Below are positions 1-6,850 of a stretch of 10,806 bases of DNA, piece after piece. The notes below the pieces were generated by a model that saw nothing but the letters and a program-made list of their open reading frames with translations, did no database searches and was not told the origin of the DNA. The position numbers and the translations under genes were made by a program. How positions within the stretch are numbered: position 1 is the first letter of the stretch; each line of letters starts with the position of its first letter. Source of the stretch: Massilia sp. UBA2604 (lineage in GTDB: Bacteria > Pseudomonadota > Gammaproteobacteria > Burkholderiales > Burkholderiaceae_D); assembly GCA_002339265.1 (NCBI GenBank), contig DDKG01000232.1, positions 1 through 10,806 of the forward strand. The letters run 5' to 3'.

Positions 1-3000
1 AAGTACGACGGCGTGTTCGCCATGTGGTACGGCAAGGGTCCGGGTGTCGACCGCTGCGGCGACGTCTTCAAGCACGGCAATAATGCAGGTTCCTCGAAGC
101 ATGGCGGCGTGCTGGTGCTCGCCGGCGACGACCACGCTGCGAAATCCTCGTCGACCGCGCACCAGTCCGACCACATCCTGACCCACTGCGGCATCCCGGT
201 GCTGTATCCATCGTCGGTCCAGGAATACCTCGACTTCGGCCTGCACGCCTGGGCCATGAGCCGCTACACCGGCCTGTGGGTGTCGATGAAGTGCGTGACC
301 GACATCATCGAATCGGGCGCCGTGGTCGATCTCGACCCGGACCGCGTGCAGATCGTCACCCCGACCGACTTCCAGCTGCCGGCGGACGGCCTCAACATCC
401 GCTGGCCGGACGCCGTGCTGGACCAGGAAGTGCGGATGAGCAACCACAAATGGTATGCCGCGCTGGCCTATGCGCGCGCCAACAAGCTCAACCGCATCAT
501 CTGGGACAGCCCGCAGCCGAAGATCGGCATCATCACCGCCGGCAAGAGCTACCTGGACACGCGCCAGGCGCTGGCCGACCTCGGTATCGACGAGCAGGCC
601 GCGCGCGACATCGGCCTGCGCCTGTACAAGGTCGGCATGACCTGGCCGCTCGAGGCCGAAGGCGTGCACGAGTTCGCACGCGGCCTCGACGAAATCCTGG
701 TGGTCGAAGAGAAGCGCCAGGTGATGGAATACGCGCTCAAGGAAGAGCTGTACAACCTGCCGGACGGCGAGCGTCCGCGCGTGGTCGGCAAGTTCGACGA
801 TACCGGCGAATGGAGCAACAAGAACCGCATGGGCCATGGCGACTGGCTGCTGCCGGCGACCTATGAGCTCAATCCCGCGCAGATCGCGCGCGCCATCGCC
901 TCGCGCATCTCGCACTACTGCGCCGGCCATCCGGTGGCCGAGCGGGTCAAGGAACGCATCGCCTTCCTGGAAGCGAAGGAACTGGTGCTCAGGAACATTC
1001 CGGCGAAACCGAATCCGCAGACCGACCGTATTCCTTACTTTTGCTCGGGCTGCCCGCACAACAGCTCGACCAAGGTGCCGGAAGGCTCGCGCGCCATGGC
1101 CGGCATCGGCTGCCACTACATGGTGCTGTGGATGGACCGCGAAACGTCGACCTTCACGCACATGGGGGCGGAGGGCACGACCTGGATCGGCCAGTCGCCG
1201 TTCACCGACGAGAAGCACGTGTTCGTGAATCTGGGAGATGGGACGTACTTCCATTCCGGGATCCTGGCGATCCGCGCCGCGGTGGCGGCCAAGGTCAATA
1301 TCACCTACAAGATTCTCTACAACGATGCGGTCGCGATGACGGGCGGCCAGAACGTCGACGGCCCGCTCGACCCGGGCATGATCAGCCGCCAGATCGCGGC
1401 CGAAGGCGTCAAGCCGATCATCGTCGTCACCGACGAACCCGACAAATACCCGAGCGACTACGCCTGGGCGCCGGGCACCACGGTGCGCCACCGCTCCGAG
1501 CTGATGGACGTGCAGCGCGAGCTGCGCGAGATGCCGGGCGTGTCGGCCGTGATCTACGACCAGACCTGCGCGTCCGAGAAGCGCCGCCGCCGCAAGAAAG
1601 GCGAGTTCCCCGACCCGGCCAAGCGCGTCGTGATCAACGAAGCCGTGTGCGAAGGCTGCGGCGACTGCTCGGTGCAGTCCAACTGCCTGTCGGTCGAGCC
1701 GCTGGAAACCGAACTGGGACGCAAGCGCCAGATCAACCAGTCCTCGTGCAACAAGGATTATTCGTGCGTGTCGGGCTTCTGCCCGAGCTTCGTCACCGTC
1801 GAAGGCGGCGGGCTCCGGAAGCCGAAGAAATCGGCCAGCTCCGAAGCGGCGCCACCGAGCCTGCCGATGCCGGCCATTCCGTCGGTCGAGACGCCGTATG
1901 GCATCCTGGTCGCCGGCGTCGGCGGCACCGGCGTGGTGACCGTCGGCCAGATCCTGGCCGTGGCGGCCCACGTCGAAGGCAAGGGCGCGATCGTGCTCGA
2001 CCAGAGCGGCCTGGCCCAGAAGGGCGGTCCGGTGATGTCGCACGTGCGCCTGGCCGAACGCCAGGCCGATCTGCACTCGACCCGCGTCGGCACCGGCAGC
2101 GCCGACCTGGTGATCGGCTGCGACCAGATCGTCACCGCCAGCCGCGACGCCCTGAGCCGCATGGGTGAAGGACGCACCTGGGCTGCGGTCAACGCCAGCG
2201 GCGCCACCACGGCGGCCTTCGTCAAGAACCCGGACTGGCAATTCCCGGCCGAGGGTTCGCGCGGCGCCATCCAGCAGGCCTGCGGCAAGGACAACGTCGA
2301 CTTCCTCGACGCCGGCAAGATCGCCACCGCCCTGCTGGGCGACGCGATCGCCACCAATATGTTCATGCTCGGCTACGCCTTCCAGAAGGGCCACGTGCCG
2401 CTGCAGGAAAGCTCGCTCATCAAGGCGATCGAACTCAATGGCGTGTCGGTCGCCTTCAACAAGGCGGCCTTCAACTGGGGCCGCAGCGCGGCGCACGACC
2501 TGGCCGCCGTGACCAGGGCCGCGGTGCCGGCCCAGGTGGTCGAGTTCAAGCGCATCCAGACCCTGGACGACATCGTCAGCCGCCGCATCGAGCTGCTCAC
2601 CGCCTACCAGGACGCGATCTATGCTGCCAAGTACAAGGCCTTCGTCGACCAGGTGCGCGCGCAGGAAGAAAAGCTCGGCAAGGGCACGCGCCTGACCGAA
2701 GCCGTGGCCCGCTACTTCTACAAGCTGATGGCCTACAAGGACGAGTACGAGGTCGCGCGCCTGCACACCGATCCGGCCTTCCGCGAGAAGATCGGCGCCA
2801 TGTTCGAGGGCGACACCAAGCTGAAATTCCACCTGGCGCCGCCATTGATGGCCAAGCACGACAAGGAAGGCCGCGCCATCAAGCGCGAGTACGGCCCGTG
2901 GATGATGAGCGCCTTTGGCGTGCTGGCGAAGTTCAAGGGCCTGCGCGGCACCGCCTTCGACGTGTTTGGCTACACGGCCGAGCGCAAGACCGAGCGCGCC

Positions 3001-3210
3001 CTGATCGCGCAATACCGCGAGACGGTGACGGCACTGCTGCCGAAGCTGACGCCGGACAATCTGGCGCAGGCGGTGGCGATCGCCAGCATCCCGGAAGACA
3101 TCCGCGGCTACGGCCACGTGAAGGAGCGTCACCTGAAGGCGGCCAGGGAGAAAGAGGCGGCGCTGGTGGCGGCGTTTCATGCGCCGGATGTGACGCCGCG
3201 GGCGGCCTGA
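1..3210 (+). CDS. Fused indolepyruvate ferredoxin oxidoreductase (5'-truncated by window edge)
   Basis: The reading frame is open from base 1, so the start lies upstream. 1069 residues are visible; fused family members run to roughly 1150-1200, so about the first 100 are missing. Numbering here is by visible residue. The enzyme oxidatively decarboxylates aryl-pyruvates or related 2-oxo acids to acyl-CoA, using thiamine diphosphate and Fe-S clusters, in the cytoplasm. Visible in order: a pyruvate-oxidoreductase-like N-terminal part; the FCSGCPHNSS motif (Cys348, Cys351); a TPP-binding segment with GDG at 412-414 followed by an ND about 28 residues later; a ferredoxin-like insert with Cys550, 553, 556 and 562, then Cys583, 589 and 594; and a gamma-type domain opening with GVGGTG at 639-644. 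A long C-terminal extension of the DUF6537 kind fills the rest. Archaeal IorA and IorB are separate proteins; here they form one chain, as is usual in proteobacteria. Substrate specificity cannot be read from the sequence. It ends TGA at 3208-3210. Confidence 0.93.
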   Translation, partial: KYDGVFAMWYGKGPGVDRCGDVFKHGNNAGSSKHGGVLVLAGDDHAAKSSSTAHQSDHILTHCGIPVLYPSSVQEYLDFGLHAWAMSRYTGLWVSMKCVTDIIESGAVVDLDPDRVQIVTPTDFQLPADGLNIRWPDAVLDQEVRMSNHKWYAALAYARANKLNRIIWDSPQPKIGIITAGKSYLDTRQALADLGIDEQAARDIGLRLYKVGMTWPLEAEGVHEFARGLDEILVVEEKRQVMEYALKEELYNLPDGERPRVVGKFDDTGEWSNKNRMGHGDWLLPATYELNPAQIARAIASRISHYCAGHPVAERVKERIAFLEAKELVLRNIPAKPNPQTDRIPYFCSGCPHNSSTKVPEGSRAMAGIGCHYMVLWMDRETSTFTHMGAEGTTWIGQSPFTDEKHVFVNLGDGTYFHSGILAIRAAVAAKVNITYKILYNDAVAMTGGQNVDGPLDPGMISRQIAAEGVKPIIVVTDEPDKYPSDYAWAPGTTVRHRSELMDVQRELREMPGVSAVIYDQTCASEKRRRRKKGEFPDPAKRVVINEAVCEGCGDCSVQSNCLSVEPLETELGRKRQINQSSCNKDYSCVSGFCPSFVTVEGGGLRKPKKSASSEAAPPSLPMPAIPSVETPYGILVAGVGGTGVVTVGQILAVAAHVEGKGAIVLDQSGLAQKGGPVMSHVRLAERQADLHSTRVGTGSADLVIGCDQIVTASRDALSRMGEGRTWAAVNASGATTAAFVKNPDWQFPAEGSRGAIQQACGKDNVDFLDAGKIATALLGDAIATNMFMLGYAFQKGHVPLQESSLIKAIELNGVSVAFNKAAFNWGRSAAHDLAAVTRAAVPAQVVEFKRIQTLDDIVSRRIELLTAYQDAIYAAKYKAFVDQVRAQEEKLGKGTRLTEAVARYFYKLMAYKDEYEVARLHTDPAFREKIGAMFEGDTKLKFHLAPPLMAKHDKEGRAIKREYGPWMMSAFGVLAKFKGLRGTAFDVFGYTAERKTERALIAQYRETVTALLPKLTPDNLAQAVAIASIPEDIRGYGHVKERHLKAAREKEAALVAAFHAPDVTPRAA

Positions 3211-3221
3211 TCCAGGCACGC

Positions 3222-3261
3222 GCGGACAACGATTGTTCCCTTGATATCGGTCGTTGTCCGC
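3222..3261. repeat. Long inverted repeat downstream of the oxidoreductase gene
   Basis: A perfect 11-bp inverted repeat (GCGGACAACGA at 3222-3232, TCGTTGTCCGC at 3251-3261) starts 11 bp after the oxidoreductase stop. In RNA it can be extended inward by two G-U pairs and one G-C pair, leaving a 12-nt loop. No T-tract follows on either strand, so it is not a classical intrinsic terminator. It could protect the mRNA 3' end, assist termination without a U-tract, or be a protein-binding site for the S41 promoter about 50 bp further on. Confidence 0.6.
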
Positions 3262-3283
3262 TAGCCTCAACCGTTACAGTTGG

Positions 3284-3315
3284 TTGTATTCGGCCAGGAT
3301 ATCGGCGTCTATAAT
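3284..3315 (+). promoter_or_regulatory. Candidate promoter of the S41 peptidase gene (leaderless)
   Basis: A perfect TATAAT lies at 3310-3315, inside GTCTATAATC. The best -35-like element is TTGTAT at 3284-3289, but the spacer is then 20 bp instead of about 17. The ATG at 3323 begins 8 bases after the end of the -10 box, exactly where transcription would start, so the mRNA would have essentially no 5' leader. The -10 call is strong; the -35 is uncertain. Confidence 0.6.
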
Positions 3316-3322
3316 CAGACGC

Positions 3323-4936
3323 ATGAGCTCGCCATCTACCTTCCGCAAGACCCGTTCTCTGACTTTGATTTCCAGCTCGCTCGCCGCGCTGCTGGTCCTT
3401 GCCGGATGCGGCGGTGGCGGCGGTTCGCCGAGCGTCGGCGCGCCTCCTCCTCCAGTAGCGCAAGAGCCGGCGCCGACCCCGCCGGTCCAGCCTCCCCCGG
3501 TCGCCACCACGCCGACCCCGGAAGACCTGAATCCGAACCTGCTGGGCGACGCCTACGGCACCTATGCGAACAAGTGCGCCGTTCCGCGCGTGGGCCTGGA
3601 TGCGAGCGGCAAGCCATACCCCGACGTTCAGGGCACCCTGCTCGACGAACTGAAATTCCTGCGCGCCTGGGCCAACCAGTACTACCTCTGGTACAACGAG
3701 ATCCCGAACACTTACAAGATGGCCGACTTCACGAGCGCGCTCGACTACTTCGAGGTGCTCAAGACGCCGGCCCTGACGGCCAGTGGCCAGCCGAAGGACC
3801 GTTATCACTTCACCTATCCAACCGCCGAGTGGGAAGCGATGCAGACCCAGGGCATCGACCTGGGTTATGGCATCACCTGGAGCCGGAATGCCGACGGCCT
3901 GGCGCCGCGCACCTGGCTGATCACGGCGGTCGAGCCGGGTTCGCCCGCCGCTGCCGCCAACCTGATGCGCGGCGACATGCTGACGAAGGTCGATGGCGTC
4001 GACTTCGTGAATGCCGACGACGAAGCGTCGGTCGACCGCATCAATGCCGGCCTGTTCCCCACCGCGGTTGGCGCCGCCCACCAGCTCACGGTGCAGCGCA
4101 GCGGGCTGTCGTTTACGGTGACGCTGGCCGCGACCGAGGTCGTGCTGGCGCCGGTGAAGAACGTCAAGGTGATCGAGACCGCCAGCGGCAAGGTCGGCTA
4201 CCTGACCTTCGACAACTTCAACGCCGTGTCCGAGAAACAGCTGTACGACGCCTTCGTCACGTTCCAGCGAGCGGGCGTCAACGACCTGGTGCTCGACGTG
4301 CGCTATAACGGCGGCGGCCTGCTGTACGTCGCCAGCCAGCTGGCCTATATGATCGCCGGCCCGGCGTCGACGAGCGGCAAGGTGTTCGAGCGTTCCCAGT
4401 ACAACGACAAGACGCCGGCCTACCAGCCGATCATGTTCCGCTCGACCGCCTGGGGCTTCCCCTCGAACAATCCACTGCGCACCGGCACGCCGCTACCCAC
4501 GCTGGGCCTGAAGCGCGTGACCGTGCTCAGCACGGAAGGCACCTGCTCGGCCAGCGAATCGGTGATCAACGGCTTGCGCGGCGCCGACATCGAGGTGATC
4601 CAGATCGGCGGCGCCACCTGCGGCAAGCCCTACGGTTTCACGCCGGTGCCCAATTGCGGCACGACCTATTTCTCGATCGAGTTCCAGGGCGTGAACCACA
4701 AGGGTTTCGGCGACTTCACCGACGGCTTCACACCCACCTGCCAGGCCAGCGACGACCTGTCGCGGCCAGTGGGCGACCAGAACGAAGGCTTGCTGGCCAC
4801 GGCCCTGGCCTACCGCGCCAATGGCGCTTGCCCGGTCTCGGCCACGGCGCGTGCGCGCCAGGCGCCGATGCGGATCGTGCGGCCGGAGGTCAGGGAAATC
4901 TCGATCCACACCACGCCCGGTGCGCCGCCGCGCTGA
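3323..4936 (+). CDS. S41 family (C-terminal-processing type) serine peptidase, predicted lipoprotein with PDZ domain
   Basis: Encodes 537 residues. S41 peptidases cleave exported proteins with a Ser-Lys dyad, usually binding the substrate tail through a PDZ domain. The N-terminus is a lipoprotein signal: basic residues 8-11, a hydrophobic stretch, then lipobox LAGC with Cys29. A glycine run and a proline-rich linker (about 30-70) follow. A PDZ-like region spans about 180-265 (the ITAVEPGSPAAAANLMRGD segment from about residue 200). The S41 catalytic domain follows; Ser409 in SASE aligns with the Tsp/CtpA nucleophile and Lys435 in the CGKPYGF segment with the general base. Both are flanked by cysteines (408, 433). 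The ATG at 3323 is chosen because it gives the complete lipoprotein signal and follows a TATAAT box; the frame stays open upstream to 3254, but that would put the promoter inside the gene. No Shine-Dalgarno sequence precedes the start. It stands alone, with its own promoter and a terminator-like hairpin downstream. Substrate unknown. Confidence 0.9.
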   Translation: MSSPSTFRKTRSLTLISSSLAALLVLAGCGGGGGSPSVGAPPPPVAQEPAPTPPVQPPPVATTPTPEDLNPNLLGDAYGTYANKCAVPRVGLDASGKPYPDVQGTLLDELKFLRAWANQYYLWYNEIPNTYKMADFTSALDYFEVLKTPALTASGQPKDRYHFTYPTAEWEAMQTQGIDLGYGITWSRNADGLAPRTWLITAVEPGSPAAAANLMRGDMLTKVDGVDFVNADDEASVDRINAGLFPTAVGAAHQLTVQRSGLSFTVTLAATEVVLAPVKNVKVIETASGKVGYLTFDNFNAVSEKQLYDAFVTFQRAGVNDLVLDVRYNGGGLLYVASQLAYMIAGPASTSGKVFERSQYNDKTPAYQPIMFRSTAWGFPSNNPLRTGTPLPTLGLKRVTVLSTEGTCSASESVINGLRGADIEVIQIGGATCGKPYGFTPVPNCGTTYFSIEFQGVNHKGFGDFTDGFTPTCQASDDLSRPVGDQNEGLLATALAYRANGACPVSATARARQAPMRIVRPEVREISIHTTPGAPPR

Positions 4937-4952
4937 GCGAAACGCCTGTATT

Positions 4953-4987
4953 GACGGGCGGGCGGCGCTGCATGCCGTCCGCCCGTC
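4953..4987 (+). terminator. Terminator-like hairpin after the S41 peptidase gene
   Basis: Starts 16 bp after the S41 stop. GACGGGCGG at 4953-4961 pairs with CCGCCCGTC at 4979-4987, and pairing continues inward (one G-U) to a 14-bp stem with a 7-nt loop. It is followed by GTGTTT, a weak U-tract, so termination is likely but perhaps incomplete. The M14 promoter box lies about 40 bp downstream. Confidence 0.65.
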
Positions 4988-4999
4988 GTGTTTCCATGG

Positions 5000-5031
5000 T
5001 TGAACTGTTGCGCTAAGAACACGTCTATAAT
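5000..5031 (+). promoter_or_regulatory. Candidate promoter of the M14 peptidase gene
   Basis: A perfect TATAAT lies at 5026-5031, inside GTCTATAATCG. The nearest -35-like element upstream is TTGAAC at 5000-5005, with a 20-bp spacer. Transcription would start near 5038-5039, giving a leader of about 30 nt that contains the GGAG ribosome site at 5057-5060. The same TGGTTG-N20-GTCTATAATC layout is found before the S41 gene. Confidence 0.55.
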
Positions 5032-5067
5032 CGTCGGCTTCCTTCCTGTCCTTGCCGGAGCCTTTCG

Positions 5068-6837
5068 ATGATCCGTTCTGCGTTACTGCTGGCCATGCTG
5101 TCGGCCATTCCCCTCAGCCAATTCGCCCATGCCACCCCCGACCTGACCACCGTGTCGGAGCGCTCGGGCTTCACCGCCACCGGCCGCTACGACGAGACGA
5201 TCGCGCTGTGCGCCGCATTCCAGCAGGCGTATCCGAAGCAGGTGCAGTGCATCGATTTCGGCGTCACGCCGGAAGGCCGTCCAATGAAGGCGCTGGTGGT
5301 GAACGGCAAGGGCGTGTTCACGCCGCAGGCGGCGAAGCAGCAGGGCCTGCCCGTGACCCTGATGCAGGGCGGCATCCACGCCGGCGAGATCGACGGCAAG
5401 GACGCCGGCTTCCTGGCGCTGCGCGAAGCGCTCGAAGGCCGCGCGGCCAAGGGCGCGCTCGACAAGCAGGTGTTCATTTTCGTCCCGGTGTTCAACGTCG
5501 ACGGCCACGAGCGCTTCGGCAAGTGGAACCGTCCGAACCAGCGCGGCCCGGTCGAGATGGGCTGGCGCACCACCGCCCAGAACTACAACCTGAACCGCGA
5601 CTACCTGAAGGCCGACGCGCCCGAGATGCAGGCCATGCTGGCGCTGGTGAACGCCTGGGATCCGCTGGTCTACGTCGACCTGCACGCGACCAACGGCGCC
5701 AAGTTCCAGCACGATATCTCGATCCAGGTCGAGCCGGTGTACTCGGGCGACCCGGAATTCCGCAAGGCCGGCCTGGCCCTGCGCACCAATGTGATCAAGG
5801 ACATCGCCAAGGAAGGTTCGACGCCGCAGTCGTATTACATGTCGTTCGTGAAGCATGACGATCCGATGTCGGGCTTCATGGACGGCGTGTCCGATCCGCG
5901 CTTCTCGACCGGCTACTTCCAGCTGCGCAACCGAATGGCGATGCTGGTCGAAACCCACTCGTGGAAGGAATACCCGGTGCGCGTGCGCATCACGCGCAAC
6001 ACCGTGGTGTCGGTGCTGGACCAGGTGGCCAAGCACGGCAAGGGATGGCAGCAAGCTGCGTACGCAGCCGATGCGCGCGCCGCCAAGCTGGGCAACCAGC
6101 CGGTGGCGCTGTCGTACAAGGCGAGCGACAAGAAGCAGATGGTCGACTTCAACGGTTATGAATACACGCGCACGCCGTCGGAAGTGTCGGGCGCCCTGAT
6201 GACGCGTTACGACGAAACCAAGCCGCAGGTGTGGCGTGTGCCGCTGTGGCAGGACATCGTCGCCGACTTCCAGATCACCGCGCCGCGCGCCGGCTATATC
6301 GTCCCGGCCGCCTACGCCGCGATCGTGGGCGAGAAACTGCGCCAGCACGGTGTCGAGTTCCGCAAGCTGGACAAGTCGGTCGAGCGCTATGAGGCCGAGA
6401 CCTTCCGCGCCGACAAGGCGACCCTCGCCGCAGCGTCGGTCGAAGGCCACCAGCGCCTGACGGTGGAAGGCAAGTGGAAGCCGGAGTCGCGTTCGATCGC
6501 GCAAGGTGCGCTGTTCGTGCCGATCGCGCAGCCGAAGGCGCGCCTGGTAGTGGCGATGCTGGAGCCGCAGGCGCCGGATTCGCTGCTGGCCTGGGGCACG
6601 TTCAACACCGCCTTCGAGCGCAAGGAGTACATGGAAGACTACGTGGCCGAGGAAGTCGCGCGCGAGCAGATGGCGGCCGATCCGGCCGTGGCCAAGGCCT
6701 TCCAGCAGCGCCTGGACAGCGATCCGGCATTCGCCAAGAACCCGCAGGCGCGCCTGGAATTCTTCGCCAAGCGCCACTCGTCGTATGATGAGCGCCTGAA
6801 CCTGTATCCGGTGCTGCGCGCGAACGTCGCTCCCTGA
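5068..6837 (+). CDS. Secreted M14-family zinc carboxypeptidase-like metallopeptidase
   Basis: Encodes 589 residues. The start is supported by GGAG at 5057-5060, seven bases before the ATG, and by a good Sec signal peptide: MIRS, a hydrophobic core, and AHA ending at Ala22 as the likely cleavage site. M14 enzymes are zinc exopeptidases that trim C-terminal residues from peptides; this one would act in the periplasm or outside the cell. Catalytic features: His104-x-x-Glu107 (IHAGE) and His206 (DLHATNG) as zinc ligands, Asn176-Arg177 (NLNRD) matching the substrate-carboxylate binding pair, and Glu295 (MLVETHS) as the likely general base. The catalytic part covers about residues 35-320; the last 250 or so residues form an extra C-terminal region that I do not recognise. 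The gene converges with the LuxR-type gene, with 13 bp between the stops. Cleavage specificity cannot be read from the sequence. Confidence 0.88.
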   Translation: MIRSALLLAMLSAIPLSQFAHATPDLTTVSERSGFTATGRYDETIALCAAFQQAYPKQVQCIDFGVTPEGRPMKALVVNGKGVFTPQAAKQQGLPVTLMQGGIHAGEIDGKDAGFLALREALEGRAAKGALDKQVFIFVPVFNVDGHERFGKWNRPNQRGPVEMGWRTTAQNYNLNRDYLKADAPEMQAMLALVNAWDPLVYVDLHATNGAKFQHDISIQVEPVYSGDPEFRKAGLALRTNVIKDIAKEGSTPQSYYMSFVKHDDPMSGFMDGVSDPRFSTGYFQLRNRMAMLVETHSWKEYPVRVRITRNTVVSVLDQVAKHGKGWQQAAYAADARAAKLGNQPVALSYKASDKKQMVDFNGYEYTRTPSEVSGALMTRYDETKPQVWRVPLWQDIVADFQITAPRAGYIVPAAYAAIVGEKLRQHGVEFRKLDKSVERYEAETFRADKATLAAASVEGHQRLTVEGKWKPESRSIAQGALFVPIAQPKARLVVAMLEPQAPDSLLAWGTFNTAFERKEYMEDYVAEEVAREQMAADPAVAKAFQQRLDSDPAFAKNPQARLEFFAKRHSSYDERLNLYPVLRANVAP

Positions 6838-6850
6838 GGCAGGGCCGCGG

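Noticed and set aside
3254..3322. Upstream TTG start for the S41 peptidase
   Set aside because: It would put the TATAAT box inside the gene, add a segment with no export signal character before the lipoprotein signal, and has no ribosome site.
2933..4081. 382-codon minus-strand open frame across the oxidoreductase/S41 boundary
   Set aside because: It crosses two well-supported genes and their intergenic hairpin, has low-complexity Arg/Gly content and shows no motif. It is an artefact of high GC.
6055..6068. Perfect 14-bp palindrome GCTGCGTACGCAGC in the M14 gene
   Set aside because: It encodes an Ala-Ala-Tyr-Ala-Ala stretch in GC-rich DNA, where such palindromes arise by chance. There is no second copy or supporting signal.
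5083..6777. 564-codon open frame on the minus strand opposite the M14 peptidase gene
   Set aside because: It mirrors a GC-rich gene almost exactly, is dominated by Arg, His, Leu and Val, and has no recognisable domain. The plus-strand gene has a signal peptide and a full zinc site, so this is a shadow frame.
6832..6844. Small hairpin at the M14 stop codon as a terminator
   Set aside because: The stem is only 5 bp, the loop contains part of the stop codon, and no T-tract follows on either strand.
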